64,000 nt of DNA from Heterostelium album PN500 (Eukaryota > Evosea > Eumycetozoa > Acytosteliales > Acytosteliaceae), in the NCBI RefSeq assembly GCF_000004825.1, contig NW_008805069.1:186001-250000 (forward strand). Direction: 5' to 3'. A program made the position numbers and the translations under genes. Under the pieces are notes generated by a model. It was not told the DNA's origin, searched no databases, and was given only the letters and a program-made list of their open reading frames with translations. This document shows positions 23,473 to 33,487 of this stretch, in pieces; the first letter of the stretch is position 1, and the number at the start of each line of letters is the position of its first letter.

Positions 23473-23591
23473 ATAGATCTCCCCGAAATGAAATGGTTTC
23501 ATCGAAAGATGTAAGTAAAATGAAATTTTTTTAAAAAAAAAAATGAAAAGCACAAAATTAACTTTTTTTCTGTTCTCAAGAGAATAAATCA
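22184..23591 (+). repeat. Segmental duplication, copy 1
   Basis: This stretch, from ATTGTGCTATAAGA to AAGAGAATAAATCA, recurs at 29525-30934 with scattered single-base differences. There are no length differences up to the stop codon (constant offset 7,341), and two extra bases in copy 2 in the 3' tail. The match includes three introns, so the copying went through DNA. Confidence 0.93.
23473..23591 (+). ncRNA. Candidate guide-RNA-like 3' tail of the Fanzor-like gene
   Basis: The noncoding tail directly after the stop codon is kept in both copies. It contains a 6-bp hairpin ATGAAA-TGG-TTTCAT (23488-23502), overlapping a second hairpin CATC-GAAA-GATG (23500-23511) with a GNRA tetraloop. It ends in the interrupted palindrome TTCTC-AA-GAGAA (23573-23584). 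In known Fanzor and TnpB loci the guide RNA lies at the 3' end of the gene and reaches the element's right end. The position and structure here fit that, but conservation may simply reflect the recent duplication. There is no direct evidence of transcription. Confidence 0.3.
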
Positions 23592-23665
23592 AATTGATTC
23601 AATTACAACTATTCTCAAGAGTCAAGTTTTAACAAATGTTTTCATAACTAGTTAATCTTTATTAA

Positions 23666-24949
23666 TTAAAAGTTTGTTGATTTTCTAATTAGTTGTCTCC
23701 TTGACATTTGTTGTTCATCAAGTGTAATTGTTTGTTTATTGTTTAACGTATAACCAAGGTGTCTGTAAACATAAAACTTTGTTGAATCTTTCTTGATTGC
23801 CTCTAAAAATAGTTGTTGTTTTGTCATTGTAATACCATTGTGGAGTGTGATTGTTTCTATTGATGAAATAATCTTTGCCAATCCAAAGTATGCATTAAAG
23901 TTATTTGGTTCCATTTGTATCGACCGTAGGTATATTTGTTTTCGTGACAATGATTCACCAGATGGAAAAATGAATGATTCATTTCCATTGAGTGTTTTTG
24001 CAAGATTTATATGTGCTGCATAGTTTGATTGATCAAGAGAGATTGACTTAAAATAGAGTTGTCTATCATTCATTATTTGACCATCATTTAATGTGATTGT
24101 TTCATTGGGTGATAATGTAAGTGCTAGGGGATAATATAATGTGGAATTGCTTGGGTTGCACTCTATTGACTTTAAGAACAATTGTTGTTTGGTCATTGAT
24201 TGTCCATTGAGAAGGGTTACACTATCATCACTTGTGTAAAGAGTTATTGCAATGTTAAAATATGGTTCTGAAAAGGTTGGATCACATTCTATTGATTTCA
24301 AATATAACTGCTTTTTTTTCATTGATTGTCCATTAGGAAGTGTGATTCTTTCGCCTTTCGTAAGTATACTTGCGAGGTTATAGTAAGAAAAGGGTTGGGA
24401 TGGATTATATTCTATTGATTTTAGGTATAATTGTTGTGCTGTCATTGATTGTCCATTTGGAAGTGTGATTGTTTCGTCTTTGTTTAGTGTTGCTGCAAGA
24501 TTAAAATATGCTTTGAAATTTGATGGATTACATTCTATTGATTTCATGTAGAGTTGTTGTCTGTTCAATGATTGTCCATCATTGAGTGTTACTGTTTCGT
24601 CTTTTTTTAGTTTTGTTGCAAGATAAAAATATGAAAAAACATTGTTGGTGTTACACTCGATTGACTTTAAAAATAATTGTTGTGCTGTTAATGATTGACC
24701 TGATAGAAGAACAATCGATTTTCTATTCTCTTTTTCAATAATTAATGCCAACTTTAAATATGCTCTGTAATTTTTTGGTTCTAAACTGATGCATTTCAGT
24801 ATTAGTTGTTCTTTCGTCACTGTTTCACCTGATGCAAGTGATATTGATTGTTGATAGTCTTTGAGAGTCAAAGCAAGTTGAAAGTATGCATTTCCATCAT
24901 TTGGATCGGCTATGATCGCATTATAATAGGTCTGTTGTTTGTTTTCCAT
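23666..24949 (-). CDS. TPR-type repeat protein (ten repeats, 41-44 residue period)
   Basis: A single-exon frame of 427 codons from the ATG at 24949. The protein is built of about ten units. Each has a TPR-like helical pair (AYFNLAATL ... QQLYLKSIECNPSN) joined by an extra beta-like loop of the type TITLPNGQSM. Standard TPR units are 34 residues. Here an insert of about eight residues brings the period to about 42. TPR proteins are scaffolds for protein-protein contacts, and I see no catalytic domain, signal peptide or membrane segment. The gene converges with the Fanzor-like gene, with about 190 bp between the two stops. The partner is unknown. The repeat assignment is fairly secure. Confidence 0.75.
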   Translation of the reverse strand: MENKQQTYYNAIIADPNDGNAYFQLALTLKDYQQSISLASGETVTKEQLILKCISLEPKNYRAYLKLALIIEKENRKSIVLLSGQSLTAQQLFLKSIECNTNNVFSYFYLATKLKKDETVTLNDGQSLNRQQLYMKSIECNPSNFKAYFNLAATLNKDETITLPNGQSMTAQQLYLKSIEYNPSQPFSYYNLASILTKGERITLPNGQSMKKKQLYLKSIECDPTFSEPYFNIAITLYTSDDSVTLLNGQSMTKQQLFLKSIECNPSNSTLYYPLALTLSPNETITLNDGQIMNDRQLYFKSISLDQSNYAAHINLAKTLNGNESFIFPSGESLSRKQIYLRSIQMEPNNFNAYFGLAKIISSIETITLHNGITMTKQQLFLEAIKKDSTKFYVYRHLGYTLNNKQTITLDEQQMSRRQLIRKSTNF

Positions 24950-26396
24950 ATAGTCTCAAACAAAGGTATAAAACTAGTAAAATTTTTTTATGATTAACTT
25001 TTTTTTTGTTTTTGTTTTACTTTCTTTTTTTTTTTTTATTGCGCGAGCAAGACATAACCAGTACATCCAACGTTTTGCCATTTCAACAAGAATGTGTTCC
25101 AATTCTGCCGCCGACATTCACTATTTGAACTTATCATATGAATATCGATTCAACACCAAAAGCCATACCTAAGAACTATGTACCTATTTGTGACATAGAA
25201 ATCACTGAGGTATGTAAATTTAATTTAAAGATTAGATGATATGATCAAAAAAATGTTAAATCAATATACTATAGTATAGATGTATCATAATATTAAACTA
25301 ATAAGATTGGAGCTATATTATTTATTTATTTGTTTTATTTAAAAAATAGTTTTAGAATTTAATGATCAATATTAAAAAACAACAATAATAACATATATAC
25401 CAAACGATAGTTTATCTTTAGGTGAAACACATTCCATCGTTTATTTGCTTCTAAAATGTTAATATATAAATAGTATCTACCAAGTCACCTGTTATAAAAA
25501 ATAACGTTAAACTCTATCATAGTCTAAACAACGAGAATAATAGAGTAGTACGCTTAATGGAGACAAAGAAACCACCAATTTAAAACAACATCAACTCAAG
25601 TTCTCTTTATCGACTCACTATCAAAACAACATACATGTTGAAGATAATGATCGAGACAACATACGTTCAACAATCTGGTTCTCAAATAAAAATAAAAAAA
25701 AAACTTATTTAGATAGTTTATTTATAATTATTTATTTGAATTGTAATTCTCGTTGTTTACATTCTTATTATTACTATTGAATAGTTTGATAGGTGAATTG
25801 GTCGGATAAAGTTTGAATTGATTGTGAATTGTCTATTCTTAATATTTTGATCCGATTCATCTTTCTAATGATCAGTAGGTTTCTTAACCGATTTCTTAAC
25901 ACTCTGTTGGTTCGCGATAGGTGTGATCAGCACTTCCATTGTCAAATTAATATGACACCTCTATGGTTGAATGGGTGTTATGGTTTTAATGATTAAATAA
26001 TTCGGAATATAAATGAATACGGTGCATCTACTTCAAATGGTGCAGCACCACCAAAATGTACATTATCAGTCCTATATTATTATTATTATGAACAATATTG
26101 CTAATACATCAATAGACTGCTATTATTGTTGTTGTCTTTGTTGTTATTTGAAACTATAGTTTGATTAATTAGTTCAAGAAAATAAATGTAGCTTCTTCAT
26201 TAATGTTTCTCTCTCTTTCACAATGGGTCATCGATTCTCTTGTTTTAAACTATAGTTGGTTAGTTAGTTATTCATTTATAATAAATAAATAGTTTAACAA
26301 AACTTACCAATAATAGCAGGAGGGGTTCAATGCTTCTAATTTGAGGTTTGAAAAGTAGATAGTAGAGGAATAACATCACTTTCCAGAGTTTCTAAT
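24950..26396. other. Mostly empty AT-rich stretch with one coding-like patch
   Basis: Around 25040-25209 a plus-strand patch reads like exon sequence (STPKAIPKNYVPICDIEITE before a GTATGT donor), but its upstream frame is not continuous and I find no partner exon. The remainder is AT-rich with short inverted and direct repeats and no recognisable gene. Confidence 0.4.
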
Positions 26397-26575
26397 GATT
26401 TAATCGATTAATTTTGGCCAAACTGTCATCTCTGGACCAGAAAAAGATTGTATTCGTGCCAACAACAAGGTCCAATATGTTCTTCAAGCACAGTAATGTG
26501 GTCAGTGGAGCAGATGTCTTATTCAAAGATCCCTCCAAAAGAATTCAAAAATGTCTTGAATATTTGTTTGTATGA
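26397..26575 (+). pseudogene. Short coding-like remnant, family unknown
   Basis: An open frame of about 59 codons reads through FVPTTRSNMFFKHSNVVSGA and ends with FKDPSKRIQKCLEYLFV. Composition is non-repetitive and unlike the surrounding AT-rich DNA. There is a stop just upstream and no continuation downstream. I do not recognise it. It may be one exon of a lost gene. Confidence 0.35.
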
Positions 26576-27529
26576 TTACCATATGATTAATCTATCATTA
26601 AAGTTTAAAAAATAAGTAAATCAATTAATAAATGATAGTATAGTATTTAATTTATTGATATATAGAGGATTTATGAATAAATAATAATATATGTCCATGA
26701 ATGAGAAAACTAATGAATGTTTGATTAAACGAAATTATATAAATAAATGAATAAATAAAATGAGCTACTTGAATTGAGAATCAATTTCCATTGTAGATCA
26801 AGTGTGAATAATCGTGATGAGCATTCAGTAACTTGAAATCATTAGTGTATAGGTTTGTACTCAAAGTATAGGTTTCTCTGTTATGTTATTTTTAATAATT
26901 GTGTAAATGTGATTCAAGATAGTTGATAACAGATTATTTTGTTGGTGTAATTATGTTAAAGTTTAAATATTTGGTAATCCAAGTTGTACGAATCATGATT
27001 AATGTTGTATTTTGTCTATAAACAAGTTAAATCGATATAATATTGAATAAAAAACAGTAAAGATAGAGTGTAGATTAAATAAGAATAAATGTTAACTAAC
27101 CTTTTAAATTATCTTTACAAGAGTTTGCATGATAATAGAGGTAAATATAAAATATGATAATTTTTGTTTAATAAAGCTATAGTTAAAATGATAAATGATT
27201 GTAAGTTGTTGTTAACAATTAAAATAATAAAATATTACTTTTGAGGTTCAGTGTTTATGATCAACAAATTGTTTTTTTTTTTTTTTTTTTTTTTTTTCTA
27301 TTGATTGATAATGATAAGATCTTTAAAATGAAAGTAAAAAAAAATTAATATCAATATTTATTTTATAATTTTAAAAGATGTTACAGCTTTAGAATATAAT
27401 AAATTATTTAAAGAAAGTAATGAGTTATAAGATTCAATTCAAATATAAGTTCAGTCAATGATTTCAGTATTGTAAGTCTATTATATTGTCGCACTCACTC
27501 TTCAAGTTGCATATCACACAAAAATAATT
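26576..27529. other. AT-rich stretch with a 26-nt T tract
   Basis: No gene seen. A pure T run lies at 27272-27297. Repeated AATGAATAAATAAAT-type words occur. Confidence 0.6.
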
Positions 27530-27860
27530 ATGGTGCATATCAATAACAGCAACATCAACAACAAGTTGAATATGAACAACAGAAGCAGCACAGCAACAAC
27601 AACATGTTGATTATGGTGCATATCAACAACAGCAACAGCAACAACCAAATGTAGATAATAGAAGTTACAACAAAATCAACAAGTAAATAATAAAAGATTG
27701 CTAGAGAAACAGAAACAAGATATGATAGCACTTCAAATGGCCAACGAAGAGTTTCAAGCGTCCATCGATCAGCCATCGGGCATATCACTCCAAACAAACC
27801 AGAGGATGACGAGGAAGAACAAACCGAATGGTTATTAAAAGACAAATCTTCAATCAAGTA
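27530..27860 (+). pseudogene. Broken Gln-rich coding remnant
   Basis: The plus strand carries CAACAG/CAACAA-rich sequence that would encode a Gln-rich region, followed by non-repetitive coding-like sequence (LLEKQKQDMIALQMANEEFQ) and, in another frame, an acidic end (NKPEDDEEEQTEWLLKDKSS). Frames do not connect, so this is a decayed gene fragment. The family is unknown. Confidence 0.4.
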
Positions 27861-28793
27861 AGAGAAATGAATTAGAAGAAGAAAAATGATTATAGAAAAA
27901 AGATTTATTAATTAATAGAATGTTACTAATATACATATTGATTATCATTTAGGAAATTATAAATTTAGATAACATATACTGGAAGAAGATGTCATTCAAT
28001 AGGATAGATTTAATATCAACTACAACTCCAACAACTACAACAAATGGAAATATTATTTATAAGATTAATAACAATGGCAATTATATAAATGTAACGCAGA
28101 AACAATAACATTTAGAGCAGATCAATGACAATTTGTAACGTGGTGATCAAGAATGAAACATATAGTTTCAGTTTTAAAATAATAAATCATATTTAATATT
28201 CGATTCACATGACTTGATATGATTCATTTACTTTAGCATCTATGATTAATTAATGAATTAATTCAAAAAAATGAATATAAAAGTATTTATAAATTAAAAC
28301 TTAATAAATATATTAATATAAAGAAAGAAAAGAATAAATTATTAAATCAATGAATTAATGAATACATTAATAAATAAATCAATCAATATATGAATCATTA
28401 ATAGAATAAATTATTCTATATGTAATTTGGTTTATTTTTAGAGTAAAACAGTAGTTATTAACAAATTCGATTAAAAATTAAATCTAATTTAACAAAATTC
28501 TATCTCTGTAAATCAAAGATTTTTCTTTTAAAAACTACGTAATCAATTCTATCAAATATAGTAAAATAATTATTCTTCACAGCAGTTTTCATAGATGAAA
28601 ACTCCTGCCCATTATGCAAAATATATTTTATTATATTTTTTAAAACTTCAATCTTTGAATCAAAATGGAATTAATGAGATATAAAAAACCTTTTTATACA
28701 AATTTAAAGCAACTACCATCTTATTCGTCAAGGTTTACATTTACAAAAATGTTAGGACAAAATGCAAAACTAAAAAATATTGTTAGGTACTTT

Positions 28794-28893
28794 NNNNNNN
28801 NNNNNNNNNNNNNNNNNNNNNNNNNNNNNNNNNNNNNNNNNNNNNNNNNNNNNNNNNNNNNNNNNNNNNNNNNNNNNNNNNNNNNNNNNNNNN
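28794..28893. other. Assembly gap (100 N)
   Basis: Exactly 100 N, the usual placeholder for a scaffold gap of unknown size. It falls just upstream of a transposase remnant, between unique AT-rich DNA and the second Fanzor-like copy. The frame running into the gap from 28665 (MELMRYKKPFYTNLKQLP) may belong to the same lost element. Confidence 0.98.
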
Positions 28894-29216
28894 ATACTAT
28901 ATTCCTAGAAATTAAAAACCAATAGATCGAGAAACACAAAAATTTACTTATTCAGGTATAATACTCTGTAGATTAAATTTATTTTAATTTATTAACTAAT
29001 ATTTAACCTCAAGAATCAAATTTTTATAACTACCAATAAAGGTAAATATAAGGCTAATGGTTTTAAATATCAAGTTATAGTCAATCTAAATGGAAGTTTG
29101 GTAAAACTCGATGGTCCTTACTACGGTCCACGACCTAACTATAGCAAGACAAACCAACTTGCCCAATTTATTAGGTGTAGAACAGATAATAGGTGATAAA
29201 GCCTATATAGGTGATG
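28894..29216 (+). pseudogene. IS4EU/PIF-Harbinger-like transposase fragment
   Basis: Two exon pieces (28894-28955 and 29042-29216) join at GT-AG sites to give IDRETQKFTYSG followed by KYKANGFKYQVIVNLNG and LDGPYYGPRPNYSKTNQLAQ, then, after a frame slip near 29170, GVEQIIGDKAYIGDG. This matches the middle of DDE_Tnp_4-type transposases. In these, YSGKHKxHxxKYQVVV, a GPxxGxxxD segment and the xxGDxxY motif holding the second catalytic Asp occur in this order. It is truncated by the gap on the left and peters out on the right. Known Fanzor1 genes are often carried inside such DNA transposons, which makes its position next to Fanzor copy 2 notable. Confidence 0.65.
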
Positions 29217-29524
29217 GTAAGTTTTAATTCCTATTAAAAAAACTTTGAGGAGTCAATACAGAAGAAGAGAAACTATTTAAAAGTAGATAGTCACTATTCG
29301 CTTGGACTTTGAAAACCTGTTCCCAAGAGTAAGAAATTTTTCAATATTGGATAGACCATTTCGATCTGATGTTGTTATGTTATTTATTTAACATATTAAT
29401 AGGGATAACTAAAAATAAAAATATTGTTTTTTAATTCTTTTCATTTTTTAAAAATAAATCTTTTTTTTTTTTTTTTTTTTGATTTTCTCTATTTCAATAA
29501 ATAAACCAATATTTACTCATGTCA

Positions 29525-30813
29525 ATTGTGCTATAAGAATATTCAAATTTGACGAAAGGCAGAAAACTTTATCTGTCTCTACAGTGATCCCAGATTTTGA
29601 GTTTTGGATAAAGAACAATCAACAAACTAAACCCATCAACCGTATTAATATGAAACAATTCCAAACTACAAAAGAAATTCCAACAACATCAACAATCACA
29701 TCAACATCAACAACAACTTCATCCTCTTCTTCATCTTCTTCTTCATCCTCTTCTCTTTCATCTTTAGCATCATCATCGTCACGAAAATCAAAAAAAAAAG
29801 ACAAATCACAACAACAAACCAACCCAACACCTGAAACCGAATGTAATAATAATAACAATACAACTCCTTCAGTAGCTCCCAATCCACCAAGCAAGAGAAA
29901 AGGTAATGATCCTCAAACAAAACAACCAACCAAGAAGACAAAACCACCTGAGCCCTCTCCTAGTAAACCTCTTGAGCCTCCTCCTAGTAAGTATTCTTTA
30001 TTTTTTATTTTATTAAATTTATTAATTTATTTTTTTATTTTTAGAAAAAAGACGTCGGTGGAAATGTATTAAATGTAAGAAGATCCATAACTATCGATTA
30101 GTCGATTTTAAAGGAGATTACTTTGCTACCAAATGCTCACATTGCGAATGGAAATACATAATCTTTAAGGACAAAGCAATAGCGACATCAAAAGTAAAAA
30201 AACAAAGGTTTTGTAAGTAAAAAACAATATTGATATCATTTAAAACTATAAATAATTAATTTTTACTATTTTTTTTTTGTTTAGTTTATGGTAAAGGTGC
30301 AGGTCCCAATAACTATGTCCAAAATGTAAAAGGTGTCCAATATAGTCCCACTCTTCTTAAAGAAATAGATTTCTTAGAAAGACGTTCTCATTCTCGATAT
30401 GGTGCCAGAGTAAAGACCTATCTTTTCGACGAGTACAATACATCCCAAGTAAATATAATATAAAAAGCTTATTTAAATTCATTCATTTATTAACAAATAT
30501 TTTTATTGTTTTTTACAAAATAAAATTATAGATTTTTGCACCAAAGCTAAAGGAAATGGAAAAGAGCTATGTTAAAGAAAAGTCAGATGCCAAACGAAAA
30601 GAAGTGTATAAAGCCGCCAAAGTCAAAGCTCCTCCGGATGATCCTAATTCTTATGTTATCAAATACTATTTGGATGGAGAGACAAAGTATTACATCAACC
30701 GTGATTTCAATGCCTGTTTGAATATGGTTACTATTGCCGAATCATATTTAAAAGGTAAAGCCCGTCCAACTTTATTGTGTCCATTCAAAAAGGACAACCC
30801 GGAGGATGATTGA
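29525..30813 (+). pseudogene. Truncated second copy of the Fanzor-like gene (3' end only)
   Basis: Exons 29525-29986 (partial), 30045-30212, 30285-30448 and 30532-30813 match the last four exons of the first copy almost base for base. They keep the CxxC zinc-finger exon, RuvC-II (DEYNTS) and RuvC-III (NRDFNACLNM), and the same stop. Differences include EAYLKGKDRP changed to ESYLKGKARP. The RuvC-I half is absent and the DNA upstream is unrelated, so this copy cannot make a complete nuclease. Frames in the retained exons are open, so the copy is either young or under some constraint. Confidence 0.85.
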
Positions 30814-30934
30814 ATAGATCTCCCCGAAATGAAATGGTTTCATCGAAAGATGTAAGTAAAAGGAAATTTTTTTAAAAAAAAAAATGAAAAGCACAAAATT
30901 AACTTTTTTTTCTGTTTCTCAAGAGAATAAATCA
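30814..30934 (+). ncRNA. Candidate guide-RNA-like tail, second copy
   Basis: The same hairpins as after the first copy (ATGAAA-TGG-TTTCAT, CATC-GAAA-GATG, TTCTC-AA-GAGAA). Homology to copy 1 stops about nine bases after the last palindrome, consistent with an element right end here, though not proof of one. Confidence 0.3.
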
Positions 30935-31092
30935 TTTATGTTAATTTAACAATCATTATATTCCACCATTAGTATGAGATATGCCTTTTTTTTTTTCAAT
31001 AAATCAATATTCATTTATTTATTAATTTAATTTTTTCAAAAACAATTATTAATTAATTATCATTTATTATTTTCTAGTATGAGATATACCAT

Positions 31093-31183
31093 TTTTCATT
31101 AAAGGTTATTTGATGAACAACTCAATGCAACATAATCAACGAACAAACTAATACCCATTCAATCAAATAACCTTTAATGAAAA
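31093..31183. repeat. Perfect 22-bp inverted repeat (stem-loop)
   Basis: Arms at 31093-31114 and 31162-31183 share CATTAAAGGTTATTTGAT and its complement, with a 47-nt spacer. It could be a small hairpin MITE-like relic or a transcribed hairpin. A related word, TAGTATGAGATAT, occurs at about 30970 and at about 31077. Confidence 0.85.
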
Positions 31184-31238
31184 TAAAATTGGTAACCATA
31201 AACCAAACAATTTTTATTTTATTTTATTTTATTTTATT

Positions 31239-32110
31239 TTATATAAGATATTTTTTAGATAGAGTGACTGATTTACCATCGTCGCTGATCGAAGTTGCGA
31301 TCATGTTAGACACTTGAAATTTAGCACTAAAATAAACTGCACTAGTAACTAAATTGATTTGAAATGATGCATTTACAAACTCGCTTACTAATAAAGGAGT
31401 TTGACCTATTGGACTTAGAATTCTCTTACTCCATTTGTTGGATTCCAGATCTGGGAAGCCAGTTTTGGTATTATACTTGAGAATTAGATGTTTGTGATAC
31501 AATTTAATGATAGGATCAAACAGTCTAAAGTTGATATACGCGGACTTGGGGATGATTGGGTTGATGGCTCTATTTTTCTGTTTCTTGAAGAACAGAACCA
31601 AAAGCTCTGGCTGATACACATGTCCGATGTTATATTTTGATATAGGACCAAATGCGTCGACAAGTTCAATGTCCAATGGTTCCTTTGTTTTGGATCTAAA
31701 AAGAGGGCTTCGTCATCCAACTTGTACTAGATTTTTGAATTATACAAAGGTACCCAGTCGTTGCTGTTGAAAAGCAATTTAGGGATGTCACATTCATCTA
31801 GAGTAGATGTGGCATCTGGTGAAGACACTGCAGGGACAGTTGGTACGGCATCTGGTGAAGATACTACAGAGACAGTTTGTGCAGCATCTGGTGCTTCAGT
31901 TTGAGATCTTCTAGAGGAACACCCCCCATGTAGATCCCTTGTTTCTGTTGCTTCTATCCTTAGTTGGCACACAGAGTATCTTTGCAGCTTTGGATTTAGA
32001 AGTAGCTCTGGTTTTGGTGCGTATATGACGAGGTATCCTAGCAGCGGTAGGCTTATCACATAGACATAAACACTTTGGAGTTACTCTTTTTCCTGTATTC
32101 TATTTTTTAT
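31239..32110 (-). pseudogene. Broken gene of unknown family
   Basis: Coding-like composition extends over about 870 bp of the minus strand but in several frames. The upstream part includes a Cys pair and basic sequence (CLCLCDKPTAARIPRHIRTK), then a repeated Ser-Ser-Pro-Asp-Ala stretch (AVSSPDATSTLDECDIP). The downstream part is a longer frame (31239-31676) with FGPISKYNIGHVYQPELLVL and KLYHKHLILKYNTKTGF. I cannot assign a family. Ordinary host gene decay or an old mobile element are both possible. Confidence 0.4.
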
Positions 32111-32828
32111 GTTAGCAAAATAGTGGTGGTCTGTCAGATAAAAAAATTTTTTTTACGAACCATTTCAAATTTATCTAAATTCTATATTTGAATAACAATT
32201 GTATAATGAAAGAATGATTGAAATCGATACATCTTATAGTTGAAAATCAAAATTATTTAATTTATTTCTATCAAAAACTAATATTAACAGAGGCTCAATA
32301 TATAAATTGATGCTTAAAATGCAATGTTAATATTAGCTTGCCCCAATCCAAATTAAATATTTTGAATTCAAAAAAAAAAAAGTATGAGTGTGGGTGTGGT
32401 GGGTAGCATTTCTCTTATTATGATTTATTTTTATGATATTTGCAGCTTAGATTTGCCCCTTTTGTTTTTTGATAATAAAATCAACTACACACAGAACAAA
32501 TATATATAAATAAGTCATTAAAAATCAATTCCAAAATAAATATGAACTCTAAATAAAAAACAACAGGAAAATTGTGTCAAACATTTAATATATATTTTTG
32601 AAATACCAAATAAATAATATGTAAACTTTTTTGTCAATCCATAATCTGGATTTGTATGATAGTTTGCTATGGATTTCTAGAAATTAAATTGGTTGTATGA
32701 TTAACAAAACTATAAATACAAAGAAATATTCATCAGTATAATCATAAAGTTATTTATTAAATATATAATTAAATAAACAAATAAATATATAAATAAAAAT
32801 AATTTTAATATCTAGTAATAAATTAATA
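32111..32828. other. Intergenic stretch, nothing recognised
   Basis: AT-rich. It contains a short GTGTGGGTGTGGTGGG patch near 32390, with no gene support. Confidence 0.55.
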
Positions 32829-33223
32829 ATGAATAAAATATTATTTTGTTTTTATTGGTAGCAGTATCGATTGGAAATGTTTGGTGTGAGGTTGGTGAAG
32901 TTGGTGAAGTTGAAGAACGTATTAAAGTTTGTGTTGAAATAGATTGTCCAGATCCATGTCCAAATGCTCAACAATCATGTAATGACGATTGTTTGTGTAC
33001 AAATGATAATTGTCAAGGTGGTAAATGTAGTCATACTCCTGTTTCATGTGATGATGCTAATAGTTGTACTGATGATTCATGTGATTGTAAGACTGGTTGT
33101 TCTCATACTCCAAAGCCTTGTAATGATAATGATGCTTGTACAACTGACTATTGTAATAATTCAACTGGTTGTGTTTCCACTCCAATCTCATGTGATGATG
33201 GTAATGGAAATAGAAAAATTTAA
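32829..33223 (+). pseudogene. EcmA/EcmB-type cysteine-rich (CTDC) repeat protein, truncated
   Basis: From about 32846 the frame encodes a hydrophobic signal core (LFLLVAVSIGNVWC), an acidic linker and then Cys-rich repeats of about 24 residues (SCDDANSCTDDSCDCKTGC, PCNDNDACTTDYCNNSTGC). This is the slime-mould CTDC repeat found in extracellular-matrix proteins EcmA and EcmB of the slug sheath and stalk. The natural ATG (32829) is one base out of frame with the repeats, and the frame ends abruptly at NGNRKI after about three repeats, whereas the family has dozens. I read it as a truncated, probably dead copy. The shift could be a sequencing error. Confidence 0.7.
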
Positions 33224-33487
33224 AAAAAAAAGGGGGTTGATATGAAAGGTGATGTTTTTGATTTTGGGTTACAATCAATCTTAAAAATAAGATCTCTAGT
33301 TTTGTTTTTACATAAAACATTGTATCTCCACATGCCTAATTAGAAAAAAAATGAAATAATAATATTTCTTTTTGTTCTTTATGAATATTAAGCATAAATT
33401 TCTGAGATACAATGTTGTCAATATAACACCTCAAAATACGAATTACTTAGTAAAGGTTAAACTTTATAATAAAATTTTTTCAAAAAT
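33224..33487. other. Intergenic spacer with an inverted repeat
   Basis: Holds the inverted pair ACATTGTATCTC (33317-33328) and GAGATACAATGT (33404-33415) between two genes that converge. It could act in 3'-end formation. No gene is seen. Confidence 0.5.

Larger units (their letters stand above)
29525..30934 (+). repeat. Segmental duplication, copy 2
   Basis: Partner of 22184-23591. Both breakpoints are sharp: left at ATTGTGCTATAAGA after a T-rich stretch, right after AAGAGAATAAATCA. Confidence 0.93.
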
